Positions 34,672 to 44,148 of a stretch of 64,000 nucleotides of DNA are shown here, in pieces. This stretch comes from Agrobacterium albertimagni AOL15 (GTDB taxonomy: Bacteria; Pseudomonadota; Alphaproteobacteria; Rhizobiales; Rhizobiaceae). A model generated the notes under the pieces. It had not been told where the DNA came from. It searched no databases and saw only the letters and a list, made by a program, of their open reading frames with translations. The stretch is from positions 62,001 to 126,000 of the forward strand of contig NZ_ALJF01000019.1 of the NCBI RefSeq assembly GCF_000300855.1, written 5' to 3'. How positions within the stretch are numbered: the stretch's first letter is position 1; the number at the start of each line of letters is the position of its first letter. The position numbers and the translations under genes were made by a program.

Positions 34672-35061
34672 TCAAACCACCTTGGCCGCCGTCACCTCGA
34701 CTTCGACGAGGAATTCCGGTCGTGTGAAGCCCCCCACCACCAGCAGCGTCGAGACCGGCTTCGGATCGAGCGTGTAGCGATCACGCACCGCCATATACTC
34801 AGCAAAATCCTCCCGCCGCGTCACGAAGCCAGAGACGCGGATCACATCCGCGAACGTCATTTCAGCCTCTTCCAGGATCGCCTTGATCGCCTCGAAGCAA
34901 AGCTCGGCTTGGCCGGTGACACCAGGCGGGATCGTGTCATCGGGGCTGATGCCGAGTTGACCTGAAGTGACGAGTAGGCTCGCACCCGGCGGCACGAGCA
35001 GACCGTGATTGTAGTGCCCGAAGGGACGGCGGACGGAAGGAGGATTGAAGACCTTTTTCAT
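34672..35061 (-). CDS. RidA family protein (reactive imine/enamine deaminase type)
   Basis: A 129-residue RidA/YjgF-family protein. The family core is visible in LLVTSGQLGIS, EAEMTFADVIRVSGFVTRRED and the C-terminal RPEFLVEVEVTA. Members hydrolyse 2-aminoacrylate-type enamines or imines formed in amine and amino acid metabolism. The start at 35061 gives the usual length; the frame is open 19 codons further up but lacks a binding site. It is convergent with the reductase gene and next to, but on the opposite strand from, the deaminase block, which fits nitrogen-compound catabolism, though it may serve as a general housekeeping protein. Confidence 0.85.
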   Translation of the reverse strand: MKKVFNPPSVRRPFGHYNHGLLVPPGASLLVTSGQLGISPDDTIPPGVTGQAELCFEAIKAILEEAEMTFADVIRVSGFVTRREDFAEYMAVRDRYTLDPKPVSTLLVVGGFTRPEFLVEVEVTAAKVV

Positions 35062-35150
35062 GGGTTCGAGCCTAGCGCGGCGAGCCCGTGTGCGAAAGGG
35101 CAAAGCGTGCCTTGACACGCCTTTTGACCCTACAAATCCGGCCCCTTCGT

Positions 35151-36242
35151 CTAGCGAATGCGCTGCCCCGAGGCATCGAAGAGAAAGCTTGTCTTGGCAG
35201 CAAGTCCCACCGCGATCTCGTCGCCATAGCGCCCCGCATGACGGCGCTCTTCCTGCTCGATGATGATCTGCTCGCCGGGCATGGTATGCGCATAGACATA
35301 GCTGGTATTGCCGAGATGCTCGACAACATCGACATGCGCGACCATCTGCGTATCCCCGCTGCCATCAGGCAGGAAATGCTCGGGGCGCACCCCGACCGTC
35401 ACGGCATCGCCGACCTTTGGCGGGTTCGCGCAGGAAACCGTCAGCTGCGTGTCCGGCCGCGCTTTCAGCGCCACAGTGACCTGCCCGCCCTCCGCCTGAG
35501 CGACGACCGCTGCGGGCAGAAAGTTCATCCGCGGCGAGCCGATGAAGCCGGCAACGAACATGTTGTCGGGATCATCGTAAAGGGCGAGCGGCGCCCCGAC
35601 CTGCTCGACAATACCAGCCCGCATCACGACGATCTTGTCGGCGAGCGTCATCGCCTCGACCTGGTCATGCGTGACATAAACGATGGTGGCGTTCAGCTCC
35701 TTGTGCAGCCGGGCGATCTCGACACGCATGTGCACGCGCAGCTCCGCATCGAGGTTCGACAGTGGCTCGTCGAACAGGAAAACGTCAGGCTGGCGCACGA
35801 TGGCGCGGCCGATGGCGACGCGCTGGCGCTGACCACCGGAAAGCGCCTTGGGCTTGCGATCCATCAGCGCGTCGAGCTCGAGGATCTTAGCCGCAGCATT
35901 CACCCGCCGTTCGATCTCGTCCTTCGCCATGCCGGCAAACCGAAGCGCAAACCCCATGTTCTCGCGCACGGTCATATGCGGGTAGAGCGCATAGGTCTGA
36001 AACACCATGGCAATCCCGCGCTTGGAGGGATCGACATCATTCATCACGCTGCCGCCGATCTCAAGCATGCCTGCGGAAATATCCTCAAGCCCCGCGATCA
36101 TCCGCAGCAGCGTGGACTTGCCGCAGCCGGAGGGACCGACGAAGACAACGAATTCCCCCGAGGAAACCTCGAGATTCACCCCCTTGATGACCTCGAGCGA
36201 GCCGTAGGATTTGCGGATATCGGTGAGCCGAACCTCTGCCAT
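35151..36242 (-). CDS. Sugar ABC transporter ATPase, UgpC/MsmK type
   Basis: A 363-residue ATPase. Walker A GPSGCGKST, signature LSGGQRQRVAIGRAI, Walker B VFLFDEPLSNLD and the H-loop in YVTHDQ are present, with the C-terminal TOBE/OB region found in MalK-type ATPases. It is the last gene of the family-1 sugar importer operon, 11 bp after the GH2 gene. Confidence 0.94.
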   Translation of the reverse strand: MAEVRLTDIRKSYGSLEVIKGVNLEVSSGEFVVFVGPSGCGKSTLLRMIAGLEDISAGMLEIGGSVMNDVDPSKRGIAMVFQTYALYPHMTVRENMGFALRFAGMAKDEIERRVNAAAKILELDALMDRKPKALSGGQRQRVAIGRAIVRQPDVFLFDEPLSNLDAELRVHMRVEIARLHKELNATIVYVTHDQVEAMTLADKIVVMRAGIVEQVGAPLALYDDPDNMFVAGFIGSPRMNFLPAAVVAQAEGGQVTVALKARPDTQLTVSCANPPKVGDAVTVGVRPEHFLPDGSGDTQMVAHVDVVEHLGNTSYVYAHTMPGEQIIIEQEERRHAGRYGDEIAVGLAAKTSFLFDASGQRIR

Positions 36243-36253
36243 TTAATCCTCGA

Positions 36254-38497
36254 TCAGGTGACGTTGAAGGTGATGTGCTGCGTCCCGAAAGGCCGGCAGG
36301 TCGCAGATAGCGTCAAGTGACCGGCCTCGTTTCCAGCTTCGACATAGACGCCAACGACCCCGCCCTTGAAGGAGAGAAGCGAGGGACCGACGATACGGCC
36401 CGGGCCTTCGAGCGACACCTCGACCGGATCATCGAAGAAGCCCAGGACATTGCCACCCTGATCGAGCGCACGCAGGATCACGCGAACCGTATCCTTCTCG
36501 CCAGATCGAAGCTCAGTGTCGTCAGCCGCGATGTCCAGAGTTGTCGGCAGCGGATCGGCTGGCAGATGGCGGCGCACCACTTCCTCGCCATTGATAAAGC
36601 CGACGAGTTCGCCATCCCGCCAGGTCATGCCCCATTCGCCGAATTCCTCGGGCGTCACCATGCTGTGGTCGAGGATGCAGGGCGGATGCGGCAGGTGCGG
36701 ATAGGTCTTGGTATCCGGCTCGATCCGCTTGACGATATGGCCCATGCGGATTTCGACATAGTCGCAATTGGTGAGCACGATCAGCGGCAACACGCCGCCG
36801 ATATTGCGCTCGCCGCGCGCCCAGAAGCTGACCGGCTGCATCACCACCTTGTCCGCTGGATCGCCCTGCGAAGCATAGGCATAGGCCGCAAATTTCGGCT
36901 CGCGATACATATCGGTGACACCGTGATAGCAGATGCGGTCGCCGGAGCCGAAATCCTTGTGGGTGTTGTAGTCGAACATGCACCAGCCGGTGGAGCCCGA
37001 GATCGAAGGGTCGCCAGCGGCTGCATTCAGAATCGCCAGATGCCGGCCGACATGCTCCGCCTGCCGCTGCTCCTGATCGAAGCGCTTGGTCGGATACATG
37101 TGACCGCCATATTCGGTAATCATGTAGGGAACCTTGCGGTCGAGCCCGGTGACCTCGCGCTGGTCTCGCAGAACCAGCCGCTCGCGATTGTGGCCCGGCA
37201 GCTCTTCCATGCCGAGAATGAAGTCGTTCATCGTGTAGACGTCTTCGAGCAGCTCGCTGTCGGTGATGTAGCGCACGCCGCCGGTCTGCCGTGTCGTATC
37301 GAGCGAGCGTGCCATTGCATTCGTCTCGACATAGAAGTCGTGAGAATCCTGGCTTTCGTTGATGCGGACACCCCATATGATGATTGACGGATGGTTCCAA
37401 TCGCGCTCGATCATCAGGCGCACGTTCTGGACGGACTCGGCCTTCCAGGCGTCGCCGCCGATATGCTGCCAGCCCGGGATCTCTTCGAAGACCACCAGGC
37501 CGATCTCGTCGCAGCGGTCGAGGAAGTATTTCGACTGCGGATAATGCGAGGTGCGGGCAATGTTGCAGGCAAGATCGAATTTCAGGATGTCCGCATCCTT
37601 CTCCTGACCGCGCCGGCCCATGGCATAGCCGAGATGCGGCCAGGCCTGATGGCGATTGAGGCCGCGCAGCTTGACGACGCGTCCATTCAGCTTGAAGCCC
37701 TCGATCGTGTATTCGGCAGAGCGGAAGCCGAAACGGCTGGTAACGGCGTCGGCACCGGCTGCTGTCTCCAGCGTCACCGTGAGGTAATAGAGAGCGGGAT
37801 TGTCGATATCCCAGAGCGTAATGCCCTGAAGCCCGGAAAGGCCGAGCAAAACCTCCGCGCCAGAGACAGTCGCTTCGGTCCGCGCTACCTCCAGACCTGC
37901 ACCGTCCTTGAGAACAGCCGTGACGTTGCCGGAAAGCGACTGAACGTTCGGATTGGAAATCCAGACCTTCGCCGTCACCTGTTTGGCTTCAGCCAGAACA
38001 TCCGGCGTCTCGATCTTGACGTTCTTGATCGAAACCGGCGCCGTGATCTTCAGCCAGACATCTCGGTAGATCCCGGCATAGGTGAGATAGTCGATGACGC
38101 CACCGAAGGGCGGGATCTCGGGGTTCTCGGAACCGTCGATCTTGACCGTCAGCAGGTTGTCGCCGGCCTTCAGATGCGGAGTGAGCCGGGCTTCGAAGGG
38201 CGTGTATCCATCCTTGTGCGCGGTGATCTCGGTGCCATTCAGATAGACCACGCTGTCTGCCATGGCCGCATCGAAAACCAGCGAAACTTCACGACCTTCG
38301 AAACGCGGATCCCAGGCAATGACCTTCTGATAGGTAAAGGCCTCCTGATAGCTCTTCTCGTCGAAATAATTGTAGGGCAGCTCGACCGCCGTGTGAGGGA
38401 GCTGAACCGTCTCGCCCGGCTGGGACGCCGAGGCAAAAGCCGGCTCGAAGCCTGCGCGGAAGGTCCAGTCCCGGTTGAAATTCTCGATAATGCGCAT
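36254..38497 (-). CDS. GH2 glycoside hydrolase (beta-galactosidase/beta-glucuronidase type)
   Basis: A 747-residue GH2 enzyme. A jelly-roll sugar-binding domain (about 1-150) and immunoglobulin-like domain (150-265) precede the TIM barrel (about 265-560). The acid/base is E381 in IIIWGVRINES, and the nucleophile is E462 in MITEYGGHMYP. A C-terminal beta domain follows. No signal peptide, so it acts on imported sugar. It lies between permease and ATPase genes of the importer, 9 bp after the MalG-like permease. Regulation by an EbgR-like LacI protein 3 kb upstream suggests beta-galactosides, but GH2 also covers mannosidases and glucuronidases. Confidence 0.92.
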   Translation of the reverse strand: MRIIENFNRDWTFRAGFEPAFASASQPGETVQLPHTAVELPYNYFDEKSYQEAFTYQKVIAWDPRFEGREVSLVFDAAMADSVVYLNGTEITAHKDGYTPFEARLTPHLKAGDNLLTVKIDGSENPEIPPFGGVIDYLTYAGIYRDVWLKITAPVSIKNVKIETPDVLAEAKQVTAKVWISNPNVQSLSGNVTAVLKDGAGLEVARTEATVSGAEVLLGLSGLQGITLWDIDNPALYYLTVTLETAAGADAVTSRFGFRSAEYTIEGFKLNGRVVKLRGLNRHQAWPHLGYAMGRRGQEKDADILKFDLACNIARTSHYPQSKYFLDRCDEIGLVVFEEIPGWQHIGGDAWKAESVQNVRLMIERDWNHPSIIIWGVRINESQDSHDFYVETNAMARSLDTTRQTGGVRYITDSELLEDVYTMNDFILGMEELPGHNRERLVLRDQREVTGLDRKVPYMITEYGGHMYPTKRFDQEQRQAEHVGRHLAILNAAAGDPSISGSTGWCMFDYNTHKDFGSGDRICYHGVTDMYREPKFAAYAYASQGDPADKVVMQPVSFWARGERNIGGVLPLIVLTNCDYVEIRMGHIVKRIEPDTKTYPHLPHPPCILDHSMVTPEEFGEWGMTWRDGELVGFINGEEVVRRHLPADPLPTTLDIAADDTELRSGEKDTVRVILRALDQGGNVLGFFDDPVEVSLEGPGRIVGPSLLSFKGGVVGVYVEAGNEAGHLTLSATCRPFGTQHITFNVT

Positions 38498-38506
38498 TTC
38501 AAAGTC

Positions 38507-39328
38507 CTATTTCACGGAGCCGAGCATGCCCTGCACGAACTGGCGTTGCATGGCGAAGAAGACGAGAAGGGTTGGAAGGGTGGCAAGAATGGTGCCGATC
38601 ATCACAGTGCCGTATTCGGGCGAATAGGCGGAGGCGAGTGATGACACGACGAGCGTGATCGTCTTCATGTCGTTCGACTGCAGCACGATCAGCGGCCAGA
38701 GATAGTTGTTCCAGTTCAGCATGAAGACGATGACGAAGGCCGCCGCATAGGTGGAGCGCATGACCGGAACGTAGATGTAGAAGAAGATCTGCCACTCCTT
38801 CAGACCATCGACCTTGGCCGCATCGCGAAGCTCGGTGGGGAAGGCCTTCGAGGCCTGGCGGAAGTAAAAGATGATGAAGGCGGACGCGATCATCGGCAGC
38901 ATGATCGCGATGTGAGTGTTCAGCAGCCCCGCTCTGCCCATCAGCATGAAGAGCGGGATCATCAGGGCTGCAAATGGCACCATCAGCGTCAGCAGGATCA
39001 CGGTATAGACCCGCTCCCGAAGCTTCGACCGGAACATCTCGAATCCGTAGCCGGCAAGCGACGAGACGAGCAGCGTCAATGCGGTGCCGACCAGCGCGAT
39101 CTTCACCGAATTCCAGAAGACCAGCGGCACATCCACCTGCGCAAAGAAAGACGCGATGTTATCGAAGAGTGCTGTGCCGAAGGTGACCTTTCCGCGAATG
39201 ATCTGGCTGGTCGTATTCGTCGCCCCGATCACCATCCAGATGAAGGGGAAGATCGAGAGAAAGGCGGCAAGCGACAGTACGATATACTGCACGATGTCGG
39301 GCAGGCGGCGACGAAGTGTCGTCATCAT
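38507..39328 (-). CDS. Sugar ABC transporter permease, MalG type
   Basis: A permease of 273 residues with about six membrane segments and the EAA loop ELRDAAKVDGLKEWQIFFYIYVPVM. It overlaps the MalF-like gene stop by 4 bp. Confidence 0.93.
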   Translation of the reverse strand: MMTTLRRRLPDIVQYIVLSLAAFLSIFPFIWMVIGATNTTSQIIRGKVTFGTALFDNIASFFAQVDVPLVFWNSVKIALVGTALTLLVSSLAGYGFEMFRSKLRERVYTVILLTLMVPFAALMIPLFMLMGRAGLLNTHIAIMLPMIASAFIIFYFRQASKAFPTELRDAAKVDGLKEWQIFFYIYVPVMRSTYAAAFVIVFMLNWNNYLWPLIVLQSNDMKTITLVVSSLASAYSPEYGTVMIGTILATLPTLLVFFAMQRQFVQGMLGSVK

Positions 39329-40221
39329 CGACGTTCCCTCGCGGCATAGAATTGCAGAAAGGAGAGCACCGCCACCATCAGCACGATCACGTAGGAGACG
39401 GTCGCCGCATAACCGAAGCTCGGCATGTAGCGGAAGGTCAGATTGTAGATGTAGAGCGACAGGGTCAGCGTCGAATTGGCCGGTCCGCCCGTGCCTTCGG
39501 TGAAGTTATAGACCTCGTCGAACAGCTGCAGCGTGCCGATCGTCGAAGTGATCGTGGTGAACAGGATCACCGGCTTCAGCATCGGGATTGTTAGGAAGGC
39601 GAAACGCCCCCAGGACGGCACTCCGTCGATCTTCGCCGCCTCATAGATCGAGCGGTCGATGTTCTGAAGCGCGGCCAGGTAGAAGATCATGTTGTAGCCG
39701 GTCCACCGCCAGGTGATGGCGATGATGATCAGGACCTTTGCCCAGAAGGGGTCGGTCAGCCAGCCGATCGGTTCGCCGATGATGCCGATGGCAAGCAGCG
39801 TGTTGTTCACCACGCCGTCGAGCGAAAACATGCTCTTGAACAGGATGGAATAAGCGACCAGCGACGAGACGCAGGGCAGGAAGATCATCGTCCGGAAGAG
39901 GCCGGAATAACGCAGCTTCGGATTGTTCAGCATGGCGGCCAGAATCAGCGCCATGGTTATCATGATCGGCACCTGCACGATGAAGAAGATGACGGTGTTT
40001 TGCAGCGCCTGCCAGAAGACCGGATCATTCCAGAGACGCACGAGGTTACCCGTGCCCGAAAACTTCAGCATCATTCCGCGTCCCGAATACAGGGAGAGAA
40101 TGAGCGAGCGAACGATCGGGTAGAGCATGAACAGCGAAATTAGCGCGACGGCAGGCGCAACGAACAGCCATCCGTTGACGTCGTAGTAGCGTTTCAAGCT
40201 GGATCTGGATGTGGTGGCCAT
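39325..40221 (-). CDS. Sugar ABC transporter permease, MalF type
   Basis: A permease of 298 residues with six membrane segments and the EAA loop IYEAAKIDGVPSWGRFAFLTIP. I place the start at 40221 (MATTSRSS) because GGGGA lies upstream and relatives start close to the first helix; a GTG at 40251 is possible. It follows the binding-protein gene across 130 bp containing stable stems. Confidence 0.9.
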   Translation of the reverse strand: MATTSRSSLKRYYDVNGWLFVAPAVALISLFMLYPIVRSLILSLYSGRGMMLKFSGTGNLVRLWNDPVFWQALQNTVIFFIVQVPIMITMALILAAMLNNPKLRYSGLFRTMIFLPCVSSLVAYSILFKSMFSLDGVVNNTLLAIGIIGEPIGWLTDPFWAKVLIIIAITWRWTGYNMIFYLAALQNIDRSIYEAAKIDGVPSWGRFAFLTIPMLKPVILFTTITSTIGTLQLFDEVYNFTEGTGGPANSTLTLSLYIYNLTFRYMPSFGYAATVSYVIVLMVAVLSFLQFYAARERR

Positions 40222-40310
40222 GCGGTATCCCCGAACCCGATCAGTGCTCACTGAACCTTGTTTTGCGACCGGAAGCCGCGCGGCGTTTCCGCCGCACGTC
40301 TCCGGGAGGA

Positions 40311-40341
40311 CAGGGGCCTGGCAGCAAGACCAAGGCCCCTG
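40311..40341 (-). terminator. Hairpin after the family-1 binding-protein gene
   Basis: CAGGGGCCT and AGGCCCCTG (9-bp arms, 13-nt loop) lie 10 bp after the stop codon. A second stem (GCGGCG/CGCCGC, TTTC loop at 40280-40295) follows. Neither has a long T-run, so they probably protect or attenuate the transcript rather than end it fully. Confidence 0.5.
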
Positions 40342-40351
40342 CGGGATGGGC

Positions 40352-41620
40352 TTACTGGATCTGGCCGGCGGCCTGGCTTTCGATCGCCTTCAGGACATCA
40401 TCCACAGGCGTGCCCTTCAGCAATGCCGGGAAGTTGGCCGTCACGGCCGTATCGAGCTCGTTGGTGAAGATACCGTAATTCACTGCCGGCACCTGCTCGA
40501 GCCAATCCGCAAAGTTCTGCCAGACGGTCTGGCCGCTGAAGAAATCATCCGGCTTCTGATAGGCTTCACCGGTGCGGGCGGCCAGCAGCGAACCGACGGC
40601 GCCGCGCTCTGTCAGGATCTTCTGATAGAAGTCCAGATCCTTGGCATAGACTTCATTGAGGAAGTCGATCGCTTCATCCTTCTCGGCGGAAGCGTCCAAT
40701 ACATACCAGCTCGAACCGCCGAGATTGGATGCAGCCGTCGCACCCTCGACATCGAGTTTCGGAATTGCCGTCAGCGCCCACTTGCCGGACTGGTCGGCCT
40801 GTGACTTGACGGTACCGGTGATCCAGACCCCCATGAGGACCGAGGCGACATCGCCCGAGGTCAGCGCGCTGATCCCGTCGTTCCAGCCGCTGGTCGGCTT
40901 GGCCACACCTTCGTTGACGATCCGGGCCTGGGTTTCCAGCGCCGCCTTCAATGCAGCATTTCCGGTGATGTTGAGGCTGCCGTCCTCGTTGAAATACCAC
41001 TGGCCGCCGGACTGCATCATGATGCGGATCAGGCCGCCGTCATTGCTGTCGAGCGCCATCATCTCATGGCCGGTTTTGGCCTTCACATCCTTGCCGATCT
41101 CGATGAAGCGGTCCCAGGTCAGGTTCTCCATATCGGAGGCCTTGTAGCCTGCCTGCTCCAGATAATCGGTGCGATAGTAGAGACCGGTCACGCCAGAATC
41201 GAAGGGCACGCCATAGACCTCGCCTTCGAGCGTCATCAGGTCGACCTTGTATTTGGCAAAGCCGGAGTAATCGATCTTGTCGGTCAGCGCAGCAAAGGAG
41301 CCTGGGAAGGACTGGAGATATTTCTGCGCGCCGTAATCCTCGATGAGAACGATATCCGGCAGCGTGTCGGTCATGCCGGACGCGAGACCCGTCTGCAGCT
41401 TCTGCTCGACATCGGCCTTGGCGAAGTCGACAATGTTGAAGGTCGTGTCGGGGTTCTTTGCGGTATAGCGCGCCGCCGCTTCCTTCATGATCGCGACGTT
41501 GAAGTTCGGGTCCCAGCACCAGATGGTGACTTCACCGGCAAGGGCGGCGGTGCTGCAGAGAAGTGCGGCGCCAGCAACGGTGGCCGAAATCGAACGCTTG
41601 AAGGCGCGAGAATAATCCAT
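40352..41620 (-). CDS. Sugar ABC transporter substrate-binding protein, family 1
   Basis: An exported binding protein of 422 residues: a Sec signal peptide (MDYSRAFKRSISATVAGAAL, cleavage after ALA) and the family-1 fold with EVTIWCWDPNF near the mature N terminus and VYGVPFDSGVTGLYYRTD. Family 1 binds mono- and oligosaccharides. It is the first gene of the operon binding protein, MalF, MalG, GH2, ATPase. Candidate LacI operators lie about 90 bp upstream. Confidence 0.93.
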   Translation of the reverse strand: MDYSRAFKRSISATVAGAALLCSTAALAGEVTIWCWDPNFNVAIMKEAAARYTAKNPDTTFNIVDFAKADVEQKLQTGLASGMTDTLPDIVLIEDYGAQKYLQSFPGSFAALTDKIDYSGFAKYKVDLMTLEGEVYGVPFDSGVTGLYYRTDYLEQAGYKASDMENLTWDRFIEIGKDVKAKTGHEMMALDSNDGGLIRIMMQSGGQWYFNEDGSLNITGNAALKAALETQARIVNEGVAKPTSGWNDGISALTSGDVASVLMGVWITGTVKSQADQSGKWALTAIPKLDVEGATAASNLGGSSWYVLDASAEKDEAIDFLNEVYAKDLDFYQKILTERGAVGSLLAARTGEAYQKPDDFFSGQTVWQNFADWLEQVPAVNYGIFTNELDTAVTANFPALLKGTPVDDVLKAIESQAAGQIQ

Positions 41621-41704
41621 GTCTTCCTCCCATTATGTCGTTGAACGCGGCAGCTCCATCCCCTGCCTCACGGTCACTATTCCTGAAAATCGGAAGACAG
41701 CCAA

Positions 41705-41719
41705 GAAAATTTTTACTAA
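41705..41719 (+). promoter_or_regulatory. Candidate operator upstream of the family-1 importer operon
   Basis: GAAAATTTTTACTAA lies about 85 bp before the binding-protein start. It matches 13 of 15 bases with the element at 42895-42909, upstream of the EbgR-like gene. Confidence 0.5.
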
Positions 41720-41773
41720 ATATTTTGTGCGCTGCGGTAAGCCACGAGGATCTCACAACCTTTCCACGAAGGC

Positions 41774-42844
41774 CTAGGTGAGCGGGGGCTTCTTCGCACT
41801 GCCACGCCAGACCATTTCTGTCGGCAGGGTGACGTGTTTGGAATAGTCGCGCCCGTTCAGCCGCTCGACCAGGAGATCTACGGCCACTTCCCCGATCAGC
41901 TCGCCGGGAATCCGCATGGTCGAAAGAGGCGGGTTGAGAAACTGCGCAACAGGAATGTCGTTGAAGGCCACCACCGCGACATCATCTGGTATGGACATCC
42001 CAGCCTCCTGGATGGCCCTGTAGGCACCGATCGCCATATTGTCGTTCGCCGCAACGATGGCATCGGGAGGCGTATCGAGCGCCAGCAGCGATTTCGCTTG
42101 CTGATAGCCGGTCTCCAGCCGGAGGTTCTGTCCGAAGCGTTCGCTCTGGCCAAGCGCCATGAGCTCGGGCCGGTAGCTCCCGCGCGCCTCATGCCATTCG
42201 ATGAAGGCTTTGCAGCGCTGCTCCCCATGCATCAGCGCATCATTGTCCATCAGCTCATAGCCGCCGACAAAGCCGATCCGCCGGTATCCAGCCTGTTCCA
42301 GACTGTCGAGAATGGTTGTCGTGGCCTCGCCCAGATCCGCACGAACACAGTCGAATTGCGGCATGCGCGGATTGAAATCAGCCATGATCAGATGCGGACA
42401 GACCTTGGCCATCGCCTCGATCTCGACCTTGGGATGATGCCCGACCACGATCGTCGCGGAAATGCCCGTCAACATCGCAAGATCGACGGGCACATCGGGA
42501 TTGAACACCCTTGCGATCTCGATCTTGTACTCGCGGCAGCGGGCCTCGATGCCAAGCCGCACGCCGACATAATAGGGATCGACCAGCTCCTCCTGAGGCG
42601 CCAGGAAGTGGACGATGGCGACATGCGCCGACACATCCGCATGGCTGGCCATCGGAATGTTGAGCGGAGGAAGCAGGGCATTCTTGCGCGCGCGTGGCGT
42701 CGCATAGTTCAGCGCTTCGGCCGTTTCGATGATCGCCTGCCGCTTGGCCTCGGAGACCGACAGCGTCTGGTCGTAGTTCAAGACACGGGAGACGGTCCCC
42801 GACGAAACGCCGACGGCCTTCGCGATTTCCTTGATCGTCACCAC
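41774..42844 (-). CDS. LacI-family repressor, EbgR-like
   Basis: A 356-residue regulator: helix-turn-helix and hinge (IKEIAKAVGVSSGTVSRVLN) followed by the sensor domain. Several segments follow E. coli EbgR closely in layout: DPYYVGVRLGIEARC, VAANDNMAIGAYRAI and VAFNDIPVAQFLNPPLSTMRI. EbgR represses the evolved beta-galactosidase, which fits the GH2 enzyme in the adjacent importer operon. It is co-directional with that operon and 153 bp upstream. It is flanked by two similar operator-like elements, which suggests control of both its own gene and the importer. Confidence 0.9.
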   Translation of the reverse strand: MVTIKEIAKAVGVSSGTVSRVLNYDQTLSVSEAKRQAIIETAEALNYATPRARKNALLPPLNIPMASHADVSAHVAIVHFLAPQEELVDPYYVGVRLGIEARCREYKIEIARVFNPDVPVDLAMLTGISATIVVGHHPKVEIEAMAKVCPHLIMADFNPRMPQFDCVRADLGEATTTILDSLEQAGYRRIGFVGGYELMDNDALMHGEQRCKAFIEWHEARGSYRPELMALGQSERFGQNLRLETGYQQAKSLLALDTPPDAIVAANDNMAIGAYRAIQEAGMSIPDDVAVVAFNDIPVAQFLNPPLSTMRIPGELIGEVAVDLLVERLNGRDYSKHVTLPTEMVWRGSAKKPPLT

Positions 42845-42894
42845 GGCGGCCTGTCCCTCCCCACCTGTTTCCCGAGGAAATTGGTAAACCTCAG

Positions 42895-42909
42895 GAAAAT
42901 ATTTACTAG
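42895..42909 (+). promoter_or_regulatory. Candidate operator upstream of the EbgR-like gene
   Basis: GAAAATATTTACTAG, 51 bp upstream of the repressor start. It matches 13 of 15 bases of the site at 41705-41719, consistent with autoregulation. Confidence 0.5.
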
Positions 42910-43112
42910 GCTAGGCTCGGGAGGGATACAAGCATTTCCTTGAACAGGGCCGGCGCTCACCTTTAGACGATGCTTGGCGGGCGCCTCCGCCGGGCAGCGC
43001 TGAGGTGCTTCGAAAAGCCTTGGTCTCCGACACGCGCTCTACACAATCGCGACTTGCCGAGGCCGGCGATTCTGCGTACTCCGGTCCCCGTAACGGATGC
43101 GGGAATACGCGG

Positions 43113-44138
43113 ATGACGGCCAGTATCAGGACGATCGCGAAGGTTGCCGAAACGTCGGTATCTTCAGTCTCGCGCGTGCTCAACAACAGTGGCTATGTCT
43201 CGCCAGAGGTGCGCCAGCGCGTCGAAGCCGCGATCAGGGACCTCAACTATGCGCCCAGCAAGGGCGCTCGCATGCTGCGCGGCGAAGCGAGCCGGATGAT
43301 CGGCCTCATGCTGCCGTCCATCGATGTGCCCTTCTTCGGCATCCTTGCAAACACCATCGAGCGCGAACTGTTCGAGCGCGGTTATCACACTCTGATCTGC
43401 AGTTCGGCGGAAAACGAGGACCACGAGGCCCGCTATGTCGCGATGTTGCGGGCCCAAAGGGTCGAAGGCGTCATCGTCGCCAGTGCCTATGGCGGCACGG
43501 CACATCTGCAGCCGCTGGTCGGTTCCGGGATCCCGGTCATCGCAATCGACCGTGAACTCGTCGGCATATCCGACGATACCGTGATGGCCGATCACGTCGA
43601 GGGTGGACGCCTAATGACCCGACACCTCCTGGATCTCGGTCATCATAGGATCGCCGTTGTCGGGGCGCCGGGACACAGCCAGCCGATCCGGCTTCGCATG
43701 GAAGGCATTCGGGCCGTGCTACGCGAACATGGACTTTCGCCGGCCATCGAGGCAATCGGCGAGGATCACAGCTTCTCTGCCACCTACGCGCTGGCGCAAT
43801 CCGTTCTGCAAGATCACACCGACATCACCGCGATCATCGGTACCACGGACATCGCAGCCATTGCAGCAATCCATGCCGTTCGGGACAGCGGGCGCAGCGT
43901 ACCGGACGATTGCTCCGTCATAGGCTTCGACGACTTGCCGGAGGCCGCCTATGTCCTGCCGCGACTGACGACAGTCGCCCAGCCGATCCGCGCCGTCGCA
44001 CTCGAAGCGACACGCAGGCTGGAAGAACGTCTGCAGGATCATAGGCAGGATCTCGAACGGCAGCCAGCCTCGCTCACGCGCATGCCCGTTGAGCTCATCA
44101 TCCGGGAATCGACCGGGCCAGCCCCCGCAGACAGCTGA
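43113..44138 (+). CDS. LacI-family transcriptional regulator of the isomerase/kinase/aldolase operon
   Basis: A 341-residue repressor: helix-turn-helix (RTIAKVAETSVSSVSRVLNN) and a sensor domain with GTTDIAAIAAIHAVRDSG and VIGFDDLPEAAYVLPRLTTV. The start at 43113 gives the usual N terminus; the ribosome binding site is weak, and the open frame further upstream (to 43005) does not look like a regulator. It is convergent with the PfkB kinase gene, 11 bp apart. The likely target is the 24-bp palindrome at 47871-47894, before the aldolase gene. Confidence 0.9.
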   Translation: MTASIRTIAKVAETSVSSVSRVLNNSGYVSPEVRQRVEAAIRDLNYAPSKGARMLRGEASRMIGLMLPSIDVPFFGILANTIERELFERGYHTLICSSAENEDHEARYVAMLRAQRVEGVIVASAYGGTAHLQPLVGSGIPVIAIDRELVGISDDTVMADHVEGGRLMTRHLLDLGHHRIAVVGAPGHSQPIRLRMEGIRAVLREHGLSPAIEAIGEDHSFSATYALAQSVLQDHTDITAIIGTTDIAAIAAIHAVRDSGRSVPDDCSVIGFDDLPEAAYVLPRLTTVAQPIRAVALEATRRLEERLQDHRQDLERQPASLTRMPVELIIRESTGPAPADS

Positions 44139-44148
44139 TTGCAGGCGT

